Shown here piece after piece: positions 6,495-14,301 of a stretch of DNA of 20,794 nt. Position 1 is the stretch's first letter. Each line of letters opens with the position of its first letter. Below the pieces are notes generated by a model. It was not told the DNA's origin, searched no databases, and saw only the letters and a list, made by a program, of their open reading frames with translations. Origin of the DNA: JALZVT01 sp964519335 (lineage in GTDB: Bacteria; Pseudomonadota; Gammaproteobacteria; Pseudomonadales; Azotimanducaceae); NCBI GenBank assembly GCA_964519335.1, contig CAZFIA010000069.1:1-20794 (forward strand), given 5' to 3'. A program made the translations under genes and the position numbers.

Positions 6495-7825
6495 GCAGTT
6501 TTCTCGAAATGTAGGTTCAGTTCCAATGTGCCGAGCATGATGCCGGGCTGGTGGCGAAAGCTGTTGTCCTCGGCATAGCGTATGCCGCCAAAGGCATCGA
6601 GCAAGCAATCCCAGGCGGTAACCTGTTCAAGACGCGAGAGGTGGGCACCAGGACAAACTCTCGGCCCTTGCGAGAATACGAGATGCCGGGTGACCGCCTT
6701 GCGCTCTACGTTCAGGTCGTATGGGCAGTCCCATTCTTCAGGGTCTACGTTGCCTGCAGCCCAGCGCAGGTGCAGCAGCGAGCCCTTTGGCACGGTGACA
6801 CCCTGAAAGACTTCGTCCTGGGTTGTAACGCGGGTAGACAAACCCTGGGTTGGCGAGCGCAAGCGCATGCCTTCTTCGGTGAACCCCCGCAGCAGCTTGC
6901 GATCGGCATCAAGCGTTGCCCAGGTATTGGGGTTTTCGCACAACAGCTGTGCCTGCTCGGCGATGGCGTATTGAGTGGTTTCCAGCCCACCGATCATCAT
7001 CGCGTAGACGATACCGTTGATTTCCATGTCGGTTAGCTTGCGATCGAGGGCGCTGTAAGTCACCTCGGTTAGAAAACTAATCATGTCGTTGCAAGGTTCT
7101 TTCCGCTTTGCACTGATTGCCTCTGCGGTGTAAGCCTGAAACTCCTTGAGCGCCTCGAACTGTTCAACCAATTGTGTCTCAGTCATCTCGTTACGATGAC
7201 CTTTGCCATAAACAAAAGCCGCCACCTGGGCGTTACCCCAGGCTTCCAGGCGTGGAATATCTTCTAGCGGAAAACCCAGAATGTTGGCCATCACAATTTG
7301 TGGAAGCGGGCGAGCAAACTCGCGCACGAAGTCGATGGGTTCGCCCGCTCCGGCGCGGTCGGCAAACTTGTCGATCAAACCCAACGCTGCGTTACGCGTC
7401 ATCTCTTCGTTGCGCGAGGCGCCGGGCCCTACCCATGGATCGGTCAATTCCTGCCGATGGGCTCGCCACAGGGTGTTGTCGGGTCGCAGGCTGTTCATCG
7501 ACAGCATCATTGCGTTGACAAACTCCTGATCTTCCAGCGACTTGTCGGGCTCCTTGAACTGATCAAGCGACAGAAAGAGCGTGGGCATGTAGCGAACCGG
7601 GTCTTTTACTACCCGGGATATATCCTCGTACTTGCTAAGAATATAACCGTCGCTGTCAGGGCCGTAGCCTTCTCCGGGAATGCGATGCACAGGGGCAGCA
7701 TCGTGAAGAATTGGATAAGCGTCGTACCAATGCTCCTGAGCACCCTCGCCGAACAGGTCAACCTCGTCGAGGCTGAGGGGGCACTGCATGGGCCCCGCAG
7801 AGTGATTGGGGGTTTTACTGCTCAT
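6491..7825 (-). CDS. Cytochrome P450 (A)
   Basis: A complete 444-residue soluble bacterial P450 with no membrane anchor. Visible hallmarks are the C-helix WRAHRQ (120-125), the I-helix oxygen-binding segment GGLETT (279-284, with glutamate in place of the usual aspartate of GGDTT), the K-helix ExxR at E318-R321, and the heme loop FSQGPRVCPG (384-393) with the axial ligand C391. Such enzymes insert oxygen into hydrophobic substrates using electrons from a ferredoxin and its reductase. It lies 42 bases after the TonB-dependent receptor and overlaps the ThuA gene, forming one transcription unit with them. The nearest ferredoxin is in the unit upstream on the same strand. The substrate cannot be inferred from sequence alone. 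Confidence 0.93.
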   Translation of the reverse strand: MSSKTPNHSAGPMQCPLSLDEVDLFGEGAQEHWYDAYPILHDAAPVHRIPGEGYGPDSDGYILSKYEDISRVVKDPVRYMPTLFLSLDQFKEPDKSLEDQEFVNAMMLSMNSLRPDNTLWRAHRQELTDPWVGPGASRNEEMTRNAALGLIDKFADRAGAGEPIDFVREFARPLPQIVMANILGFPLEDIPRLEAWGNAQVAAFVYGKGHRNEMTETQLVEQFEALKEFQAYTAEAISAKRKEPCNDMISFLTEVTYSALDRKLTDMEINGIVYAMMIGGLETTQYAIAEQAQLLCENPNTWATLDADRKLLRGFTEEGMRLRSPTQGLSTRVTTQDEVFQGVTVPKGSLLHLRWAAGNVDPEEWDCPYDLNVERKAVTRHLVFSQGPRVCPGAHLSRLEQVTAWDCLLDAFGGIRYAEDNSFRHQPGIMLGTLELNLHFEKTA

Positions 7826-7867
7826 GTCTGCGGCCGCCTGTGCTTGTGCTACCGGCTGATCCTGGAT

Positions 7868-10522
7868 TTATTGGAAGTTCATGCCAAACTCAATACCCCA
7901 TTGACGTGGTGCGCCATACTGGGTGAAGTTCCACAGTGCGCCCACCGAATTTGCTGACACTCGATACTCCTCGTTGCTCAGGTTCTTGCCCCAGAAGGTG
8001 AGGTGCCAGCGATCGTTAGGGTCAAAGTAGGTGATGTTGGCGTTGAGCAAGGTACGGGATTCCAGCTGTGTAAATGTCGCGTGGCGCGCAACACCTGCAG
8101 CAGCTGCGTTTGGATCGAAGGGGCTCAATTCCGCCTCACTCTGGTAGTGCGCCCCACCGGTAAATGTTATCCCGCCGCCATTGCCGAGTTGCATATCGTA
8201 GTTTGCTTCCAGGCCAAGCTGCCACTCTGAGGCAAAGGGAACGTCCAGGTCAGTGAGATCTAGCGGTGGGACGTCATCCGTGGGGTCGGCATCGAAGGAA
8301 AACTGATCGTACTCGGCGTCAAGGTAGCCGACAGTTGCCTCCACGCTAAACGACTCAGTGAGCAGCCAGGTGGTTTCGAGCTCAACGCCAAAGGCATGCG
8401 ATTCGCCAGCGTTCAACGTGATGGTTTCCTGACCCGCGTCGCCGTTTGGCTGGGTAAATGCGAACACCTGGTTGCGCTGCAGATCCTCGTAGTCGGTGAA
8501 GAACACTGCGCCATTCACTCGCAAGCGCCGGTTCAGCAAGTCAGCCTTGAATCCAACCTCGTAATTGGTGTTGGTTTCAGGGTCGAAGGCGATGCAAGTG
8601 ACTACTTGCGAACAGGTCTCCGAGAAACCGCCGGCCAGAAAGCCGGTCGCTATGCTCGCGTACACGAGCGAATCTTCAGTAGGTTTGTAGTCGGCCACTA
8701 CGCGCCAGGTGACTTCCCTAAAGGTTTCCGAGTTGTCAGCAACTAAACTATAGGCACTATCAGGCAGCCCGGAATCGAATGGATCTGTCTGTTCGCCGGT
8801 TATGCCTAAGCGGCTTGCTGCGTTAGAGCGCAGGTCGGCCGAGCAATTGGTGAGTGGATCGAAGGGCAGTGTCGGATCTGCGAGTACGGCATCTATCTCC
8901 TCCGTAAACTGATTACAGGCGCCGCCACCGTTGGCTCGGCGGAAAAAATCTTTCTCGTCCTCCGTGTATCTGAGCCCGGCACTAATGCTCAAGCGATCAT
9001 TCACATCGTAGGTGCCGTCGATGTAAAACGCGATAGATTCTCGGTCTTGCTCCACAGTACCGTTGGTGGGATCGCCGGAGATGCCACGCAGATCAAGATT
9101 GATGAAGCCGCGGTCATCGAGAAATGATCCGGTTCCGGCGTTGAACGCAGGAATAATGGAGGTCAAACCTACGGTGGCGTTGGAATTGAAATCGAGATCA
9201 TCGCTATTGAAGATGCCGCCGATAACAAAATTCACAGGGCCACTAAAGTTGCTTAGTAACCGCAGCTCTTGTTGGAACTGCTCGCGTTGGAGGTTCCGGG
9301 TGGCATCAAAGAGGGACAGGAATGCCTCTCCGGTATAGGTGCTGGGCAGAATTTCCGTCTGCTCTCGATAGCCGGTTATAGACTTAATGCTGAACTGCTC
9401 GAAGTTCACTGTTTGATTGAGATAAAACCCGTCGATGTTTACCTGATGGCCGTCGCGGATATTGATGCCTGCGCCTTGATTCGTCACGCCCGTGCTGAAA
9501 GGATCGTCGTGACCCGCAGCCTGGATGCCCGGAAAACCGAGTGCATCAAACAAGAAACCTTCGCCGGCGGGGGTTTCGTTCACGCCGGGAGGGGAGTCTG
9601 AACGATCGCGCACGAGTTCCCAGATGCCGTAAGCCTCGTAGATGTCGTTTGGGGCCCACAGTAATTTGGTTTTGAGTGCGACTACCTCTTTGCCACCCAG
9701 TCGTCTGCCATCGCCGACGGTGGTCGTATCCAGTTCAGGCGGCAGATCCGCCGGGTCCAGGCCAAACGCCCCCAAAATGGGTGCATTTGGGAATATCGCA
9801 GTGTCTTTGTCGTTTCTGTAGAAGCCTTCCTCACGGGTATATGACCCTGCGAAGCGCAACCCGAGCTGGCCTTCTATCAACGGTAAGTCGAAAGCTACCT
9901 GGGCTTTCCCGGTACTTTCGCCGCTATCATAGCCACCACCCGTGAGCTGAATCGAAGCGCCCAACTGTTCCAGGTCAGGTCGTTTGGAGGTTATGGCGAT
10001 AACACCGCCTGTACTGTTCTTGCCAAACAGCGTGCCCTGAGGGCCCCGATAAATCTCGACCTGCTCTAAATCAAACAACTCGACAAACTGGGTTTGCACG
10101 TGGCTTAGGGCAAATTCATCAATGAGAATGCCGACACTGGGATCCTGGGTTGTGAGAATCGAGATGCTACCCGTGCCACGGATACCACCCGCCAGCGCAT
10201 TAAAGCCAGTCTGCAGCGTTAGGTTCACGTTGGGTGCCAGATCGCCAATAGCACGAATGTCGTTGCCAAAGGTCTTGCCGATCTTTGCGGCGGTCAGGGT
10301 TGAGATTGCGATGGGCGTATCTTGCTGAGAGGTGTCGCGCTTGGTGCCGGTGACGACAATTTCTTCGAGCACGCGGTCTTCTTCCGCTGCCCACGCAAGA
10401 CTGCCGAATGTGATCGCGAGTGCGTAAGTGATGAGCCTGGTAAATGCCCGGCCAGTGCGGATCGGGCCTTTGGTCTTTGTTCTTAAATGGAAGTTTTGAC
10501 AAGTTTCGGGGCGGCGCAACAT
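7868..10522 (-). CDS. TonB-dependent outer-membrane receptor
   Basis: This 884-residue protein has a signal peptide (hydrophobic core ITYALAITFG, cleavage near LAWA at 45-46), a TonB box (EEIVVTGT, 53-60), a plug domain with VEIYRGPQGTLFGKNSTGG (155-173), and a long C-terminal barrel of alternating aromatic strands ending WGIEFGMNFQ. It resembles the iron-complex/nutrient receptors that carry bulky substrates across the outer membrane with energy from TonB-ExbBD. A GAGGG ribosome site at 10531-10535 (minus strand) sits seven to eight bases before ATG 10522. It leads the P450-ThuA unit, so import of that unit's substrate is the likely role rather than siderophore uptake; no siderophore or Fe-uptake genes are nearby. 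This role is inferred from context. Confidence 0.93.
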   Translation of the reverse strand: MLRRPETCQNFHLRTKTKGPIRTGRAFTRLITYALAITFGSLAWAAEEDRVLEEIVVTGTKRDTSQQDTPIAISTLTAAKIGKTFGNDIRAIGDLAPNVNLTLQTGFNALAGGIRGTGSISILTTQDPSVGILIDEFALSHVQTQFVELFDLEQVEIYRGPQGTLFGKNSTGGVIAITSKRPDLEQLGASIQLTGGGYDSGESTGKAQVAFDLPLIEGQLGLRFAGSYTREEGFYRNDKDTAIFPNAPILGAFGLDPADLPPELDTTTVGDGRRLGGKEVVALKTKLLWAPNDIYEAYGIWELVRDRSDSPPGVNETPAGEGFLFDALGFPGIQAAGHDDPFSTGVTNQGAGINIRDGHQVNIDGFYLNQTVNFEQFSIKSITGYREQTEILPSTYTGEAFLSLFDATRNLQREQFQQELRLLSNFSGPVNFVIGGIFNSDDLDFNSNATVGLTSIIPAFNAGTGSFLDDRGFINLDLRGISGDPTNGTVEQDRESIAFYIDGTYDVNDRLSISAGLRYTEDEKDFFRRANGGGACNQFTEEIDAVLADPTLPFDPLTNCSADLRSNAASRLGITGEQTDPFDSGLPDSAYSLVADNSETFREVTWRVVADYKPTEDSLVYASIATGFLAGGFSETCSQVVTCIAFDPETNTNYEVGFKADLLNRRLRVNGAVFFTDYEDLQRNQVFAFTQPNGDAGQETITLNAGESHAFGVELETTWLLTESFSVEATVGYLDAEYDQFSFDADPTDDVPPLDLTDLDVPFASEWQLGLEANYDMQLGNGGGITFTGGAHYQSEAELSPFDPNAAAAGVARHATFTQLESRTLLNANITYFDPNDRWHLTFWGKNLSNEEYRVSANSVGALWNFTQYGAPRQWGIEFGMNFQ

Positions 10523-10537
10523 CGTGAATTCCCTCGC

Positions 10538-10548
10538 TTCACAGTGAA
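10538..10548. promoter_or_regulatory. Short palindrome upstream of the receptor gene
   Basis: TTCAC-A-GTGAA is a perfect inverted repeat 16 bases before the receptor start. The heptamer GTGAATT occurs at 10524-10530 and again at 10544-10550, a 20-base period. It overlaps the leader and lies beside the ribosome site, so it could be an operator or leader structure. The rest of 10549-10770 shows no gene and no promoter I trust. Confidence 0.3.
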
Positions 10549-10770
10549 TTGGACGTGGTGCCAGCCTAAAGTCGTGATTCCTGGTGCGATACGCTGGTGC
10601 GCTTCAGACGGTCAGGTGCAAGTCTGAGCGCGTGAACCTTGTGCTCTCTCCCAAGCTAAGGCCCACAGCGTACGTTACCGACTGCTCGAATCTATTGAGA
10701 CGGACACGACAGCTCCGATGTTGCAATGAAATCTAATCTAAAGCAACTCGCATCGCCGCTGAATATTGCT

Positions 10771-12126
10771 CTATTGGCTGGCTTTGATTGCCTTTGCTTG
10801 TCGTCTGCTGTCGCGGCGATCGAACGCGGCACGCAGCCGTTGCAGGCGTGTCTCCGTTATCGGATAGCGCCACAAAATCAGCACCGCAATGGCGTAGAAC
10901 AGCCAGGGTGGCAAAACATAAACCAGTGAAAGAGCCCGCAGCTCTTCCGGGCCGTTGCTGCCGCTCGGGTCGAAACCTGCAAACTCCAGTACTTGCAAGG
11001 CAATCAGGAGCGACAACGCGATTACGAACTTCTGCCCCAGAGACCACACTGCAATGTAAGCCCCGGAAATGTTCTCGCCCGATCGGCGCGCGCCAATCTC
11101 GATGACGTCGGCCTTCATTGACATGGAAAGCGCGCCGAAGTTGCCGCCGGCTATGCCGTAAAAACTGAGGATCACAAAAAACCAAAACAGATTGCCGGCC
11201 CCGAGTAACAGAAAGCAAGGCGTGACAATCACAAACAACACACCACCCGCCATCCAGGTTTCTTTCTTACCATAACGCTCCGAGATCTTTACCCAGAGCG
11301 GCAATGCCAATACGTTTGCGAAGTAGTAGCCAAGCAATATGGCTTGGGTTTGATCCTCTGCTTCCACTACAAAACTTGCGAACAACATGAAAGTGGCTGA
11401 TCCCCAGCCCGTACCTAGTGACATCAGCATGAATGCGAAAAACAGCAGCATGAAGGAGCCATTGCTGAACATTGTGCGAGCATGAGTCAAAAACGGGGTG
11501 TGCGTGCTGCCGTAGTGGTCCGGTTCGGGAACACGCCACAGGGTTACAGTCATGATAATGGGCAGGATTACGAGCACCATGCCGCCGATGATCGTCAGGC
11601 CCTCGCGAGGGGTTGAGCCGTAGCCGAGGTATTGGCCACAAAGAACAGGGATAGCCAGTACGCTCACGTTACCCAGAAAGCCGAACAGCTGGCGCCAACC
11701 CGTGATTCTTGTACGTTCGTTGTAATCCTGTGACAGCTCAGCTCCCCATGCGTAGTAGGGAATGTTGATCATCGTCCAGCCGAGCCACAGTAAAACTGCC
11801 CAGATCAGCAGATAGCTGTTACTCACAGATGCAGGTGGATTGAACAGCATGAAGGCTGAACTCATGAGTACTGCAGTACCAACAGCCAGCCAGGGTTTTC
11901 GGCGCCCGAAGCGCGTTCTTGTTTTGTCGCTGAAATAGCCGATTAGAGGATCGGTAATCACATCAGACACGCGGGCGACAAACAGAATGATGCCCACGTC
12001 GCCCAGCGACAGCCCCATGTCTCGTGAGTACACGAAAGGCAGATAGAGCACCACCGGTATGCTTGCCAGATACACCGCGTACTCAGGCAGAGCATAGAGA
12101 ATCAGAGAGGTTTTCTTCAAAGCCAT
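10771..12126 (-). CDS. GPH-family (MFS) transporter 1
   Basis: This 451-residue polytopic protein has about twelve hydrophobic segments. The signature of the glycoside-pentoside-hexuronide:cation symporter family is plain: DVITDPLIGYFSDKTRTRFG followed by RRKPW (55-79), then IPYYAWGAELSQDYNERTR (about 122-140). A suitably placed AGG precedes ATG 12126. It starts 18 bases after the ferredoxin stop and so belongs to the P450-ferredoxin unit. Members of this family are usually named sugar symporters, but many in environmental proteobacteria sit beside P450 and catabolic genes. Here transport of the island's substrate or product is more likely than a simple sugar; that is inference. Confidence 0.88.
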   Translation of the reverse strand: MALKKTSLILYALPEYAVYLASIPVVLYLPFVYSRDMGLSLGDVGIILFVARVSDVITDPLIGYFSDKTRTRFGRRKPWLAVGTAVLMSSAFMLFNPPASVSNSYLLIWAVLLWLGWTMINIPYYAWGAELSQDYNERTRITGWRQLFGFLGNVSVLAIPVLCGQYLGYGSTPREGLTIIGGMVLVILPIIMTVTLWRVPEPDHYGSTHTPFLTHARTMFSNGSFMLLFFAFMLMSLGTGWGSATFMLFASFVVEAEDQTQAILLGYYFANVLALPLWVKISERYGKKETWMAGGVLFVIVTPCFLLLGAGNLFWFFVILSFYGIAGGNFGALSMSMKADVIEIGARRSGENISGAYIAVWSLGQKFVIALSLLIALQVLEFAGFDPSGSNGPEELRALSLVYVLPPWLFYAIAVLILWRYPITETRLQRLRAAFDRRDSRRQAKAIKASQ

Positions 12127-12144
12127 GGAATGAGCCTGGCTAAC

Positions 12145-12375
12145 TCAACTTTGATTTTCTATTACCTCAATCGCCTGTGCAGGACACACTTCTGCTGCAT
12201 CTTGCGCATGTGATAGCAGATCTTGGGTCGACAAGTCTGTAGTTATGAGTTGTGGATCACCATCGTCGCCCTTCCGTACCAGCTCAGGGTGGTTGTAGTA
12301 ACACTCGCCCGACCGGATGCAGGCGCTGTGTTTAATGCGTACCCGCGGCTCACCCGCCACTAGCTGCGAATCCAC
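12145..12375 (-). CDS. P450-associated [3Fe-4S]-type ferredoxin
   Basis: A 76-residue small ferredoxin with three visible cysteine ligands: C19-IRSGE-C25 and C64-P, the CxxxxxC...CP pattern of single-cluster ferredoxins paired with bacterial P450s. The position that would hold the fourth cysteine of a [4Fe-4S] site is serine (S22), so a [3Fe-4S] cluster or a non-cysteinyl ligand is expected. It probably passes electrons to the P450 encoded immediately upstream. The frame begins at GTG 12375, overlapping the P450 end by 16 bases; a second GTG at 12360 sits exactly on the P450 TAG (TAGTG) and would give a 71-residue protein nearer the family length. Both need a GTG start and neither has a strong Shine-Dalgarno. 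Confidence 0.88.
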   Translation of the reverse strand: MDSQLVAGEPRVRIKHSACIRSGECYYNHPELVRKGDDGDPQLITTDLSTQDLLSHAQDAAEVCPAQAIEVIENQS

Positions 12376-13622
12376 AATTCTGCGGGAGAGCGAAACCCAC
12401 CAGAATCTATAGAGGGTGAAACGATTCCGGGATGATGTGAATCACGCGGCGTTGGAACGCCGATGTCTGTCAGAAGCTGGGCGCAAGCAATCTCAGACTC
12501 TTGACGGGCCATGATGTAGCCCATGCAAAAGTGTTGCCCAACACCAAAGCCGAGATGGCCAGGCTTCTTATCTTTGTAACGACCCGTACGGTTTTCCATA
12601 CCAAAATGCAGGTCATCCCGGTCGATATCAAATTGATCCGGGTTCTTGAATACGCGCTCATCGCGGTTGCCGGCGCCCAGATACAAGACTACTCCTGCGC
12701 GTTCAGGCAGCACCTGACCCTGAATTTCAAGCTCTTTAGTGGTGAACCTGAACTGCGCATGCACCACGGCATCAAACCGCATCATCTCCGTAAAGACGTC
12801 CTGCCAACGATTGGAGTCTGCTACCACGCTATCGAGCTGGCTCGGCGCAGTGTAGAGCATGTGGTACCACATGTTCGCTATCGCTTTGTCTGTGGTATCT
12901 CCTCCGGCGGCAAGCAGCAAGGCAACAAATCCTTTGACTTCATCTACGGTCATTCGGGTGCCTGCCTTCTCGACATTGCAGATTCTCGAAAGCAAATCTT
13001 CTCCGTCCTTGCCTGTGCGTTCGGCGATAAGCGGGTCCAGATAAGCCCACATCTCGTTGCGTGCCTGGACGCCTCGCGCGAGATGTTCTCCACCAAAACC
13101 AAGACCGGCGATCAGCGCCTGATACCAGCCGACGAAGCGGTTCTCGTCTTCGCGCGGCAGTCCCAACATATTGGATATCACCCGAATCGGTAGTTGCGAT
13201 GAGTAATCGGCAACCAGATCGACTTCTCCCGTATCGCTCAACTTCTGCCGAATAGACTCCGTGAGCTCTTCCGCAATCTGGTGGATCATCGGAATAAAAC
13301 TCTCGAGTTTCTTTCCAACAAACTGCCCCGCGGCGATGTTGCGCAAGCGACGATGCTCATCGCTGTTGCCATACTCGAGAATGTTTGGTCCAAATATGTG
13401 TGACGTGCCAAATTCGTAAGGTCCATCAGGTTGATACTGCGCGCGATCAAAACAATCATTGCTCTGAAATGCCCAATCAATATCTTCGTAGCGCGAGAGA
13501 ATCCAGCGATTGTGGAAACGGTCATGAAACGCCGGGTGGTGATCACGCAGGCGTTGATAAAGGGGAAATGGGTTGCTCTGGAAGGCTGCACCGTCAAACT
13601 CTCGTGGGTCTATTTCGTGCAT
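12360..13622 (-). CDS. Cytochrome P450 (B)
   Basis: A complete 420-residue soluble P450 clearly different from P450 A. The I-helix reads AAGGDTT (238-244, the canonical acid-threonine pair), ExxR is E279-R282, and the heme loop is FGVGQHFCMG (359-368) with C366 as ligand. The C-helix motif appears as EHRRLRN (89-95). Its stop overlaps the ferredoxin start and it is first in the P450-ferredoxin-transporter unit, so its redox partner is almost certainly that ferredoxin. It lacks a membrane anchor. The HFCMG heme loop is typical of proteobacterial and actinobacterial CYPs acting on terpenoids, steroids or fatty acids, but the substrate is not determinable here. Confidence 0.94.
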   Translation of the reverse strand: MHEIDPREFDGAAFQSNPFPLYQRLRDHHPAFHDRFHNRWILSRYEDIDWAFQSNDCFDRAQYQPDGPYEFGTSHIFGPNILEYGNSDEHRRLRNIAAGQFVGKKLESFIPMIHQIAEELTESIRQKLSDTGEVDLVADYSSQLPIRVISNMLGLPREDENRFVGWYQALIAGLGFGGEHLARGVQARNEMWAYLDPLIAERTGKDGEDLLSRICNVEKAGTRMTVDEVKGFVALLLAAGGDTTDKAIANMWYHMLYTAPSQLDSVVADSNRWQDVFTEMMRFDAVVHAQFRFTTKELEIQGQVLPERAGVVLYLGAGNRDERVFKNPDQFDIDRDDLHFGMENRTGRYKDKKPGHLGFGVGQHFCMGYIMARQESEIACAQLLTDIGVPTPRDSHHPGIVSPSIDSGGFRSPAELWIRS

Positions 13623-13640
13623 CTTGTTGTGCTTTCCTCT

Positions 13641-13670
13641 ATTGCCAGCTTCTTGTTATTGCCAGCTTCT
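13641..13670. repeat. 13-bp direct repeat before P450 B
   Basis: ATTGCCAGCTTCT occurs at 13641-13653 and 13658-13670, a 17-base period, about 20 bases upstream of the P450 B start in what should be its 5' leader. It could be an activator-site pair, a leader structure or a recent duplication. Confidence 0.5.
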
Positions 13671-13867
13671 AGCCGTTTCGAGTGGCTCCTCATAGTTAAA
13701 GACCATGGCGCGAAGGTAGTAGGAAGAATAGCTTACCGATCCATTCGCGGCGAATAAACTGTCGTATAGAGTTCGATTATGTCGTTGTGAGGGGTCAAGG
13801 GCAGCGAACGCAAAATGTTGCGCGTGCAAGACTCTACCAGCGCCTAGATCTGAACTAATGAATCTCG

Positions 13868-13888
13868 AGTGAACCGGGGCGGTTCACT
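13868..13888. promoter_or_regulatory. Perfect palindrome upstream of the P450 B operon
   Basis: AGTGAACC at 13868-13875 and GGTTCACT at 13881-13888 form a perfect 8-bp inverted repeat around GGGGC (one more G:C pair can close, leaving a GGG loop). No T run follows on either strand, so it is not a standard terminator, although it does lie 26 bases beyond the stop of the minus-strand DUF4124 gene. A dimeric repressor operator (TetR/MarR/GntR size) for the operon starting at 13622 is a reasonable alternative. No regulator gene is in the window. Confidence 0.45.
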
Positions 13889-13913
13889 CCGAATGCAGGG
13901 TTTGTCCGCAATC

Positions 13914-14273
13914 TTAACGAGCGCGGCTTCTATACCTTCGGTCCGAGCGTTTTGAGGACGGCCTGGGCGCAGGAGTTAGTACTTTCTTTGGCGGACCTTT
14001 TATTACAATGTCAGATCTCGTCTCTGAGGTTTTGTTCTGTTCGATCGCGGCGAAGGCATTGCGAAGGCCGGTGCTCAGCGCCTTCGTCGGCACGTCGGCT
14101 AGGTTTGTCGTTTGTAAATGGACCTCTTCGACGCTCGCTTGAGTTATTGGAGGAGTATCAGCGAAATGAGTAACGCCCTTCTGATCTACCCAGCGCAGGA
14201 TATTTTCTGCCTGCACCGACGTTGCTAGGCTCAGATACCCGATTACAAAAAGAGAAAAAATGTAATATCGCAC
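13914..14273 (-). CDS. DUF4124-domain exported protein
   Basis: GTG at 14273 has an excellent AGGAGA five bases upstream and yields a clean signal peptide (residues 1-22, cleavage at SVQA), so it is preferred to the longer open frame from 14324. The mature protein starts ENILRWVDQKGVTHFADTPP, the DUF4124 motif common in small envelope proteins of Beta- and Gammaproteobacteria. The C-terminal part is lysine/arginine-rich (KGPPKKVLTPAPRPSSKRSD) and probably disordered. The function of the domain is unknown, although it is often linked to the cell envelope. It lies between the two arms of the catabolic island and faces the P450 B operon on the same strand, with a 291-base gap, so it is probably a separate transcript. 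Confidence 0.78.
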   Translation of the reverse strand: MRYYIFSLFVIGYLSLATSVQAENILRWVDQKGVTHFADTPPITQASVEEVHLQTTNLADVPTKALSTGLRNAFAAIEQNKTSETRSDIVIKGPPKKVLTPAPRPSSKRSDRRYRSRAR

Positions 14274-14287
14274 GACATTCTCCTGTC

Positions 14288-14301
14288 TGAGATCTATCTC
14301 A
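14288..14301. promoter_or_regulatory. Palindrome before the DUF4124 gene
   Basis: TGAGAT-CT-ATCTCA is a perfect inverted repeat just upstream of the AGGAGA ribosome site. It is suited to a repressor operator or mRNA leader hairpin. No other evidence supports either. Confidence 0.3.

Noticed and set aside
10726..10929. Plus-strand frame starting MKSNLKQLASPLNIALLAGF, resembling a signal peptide
   Set aside because: Most of it lies antisense inside the GPH transporter gene, it has no ribosome site, and the remainder shows no family pattern.
13868..13888. Considered as a Rho-independent terminator for the DUF4124 gene
   Set aside because: The stem is good but no T run follows on the minus strand, so it is listed as a palindrome of unknown role.
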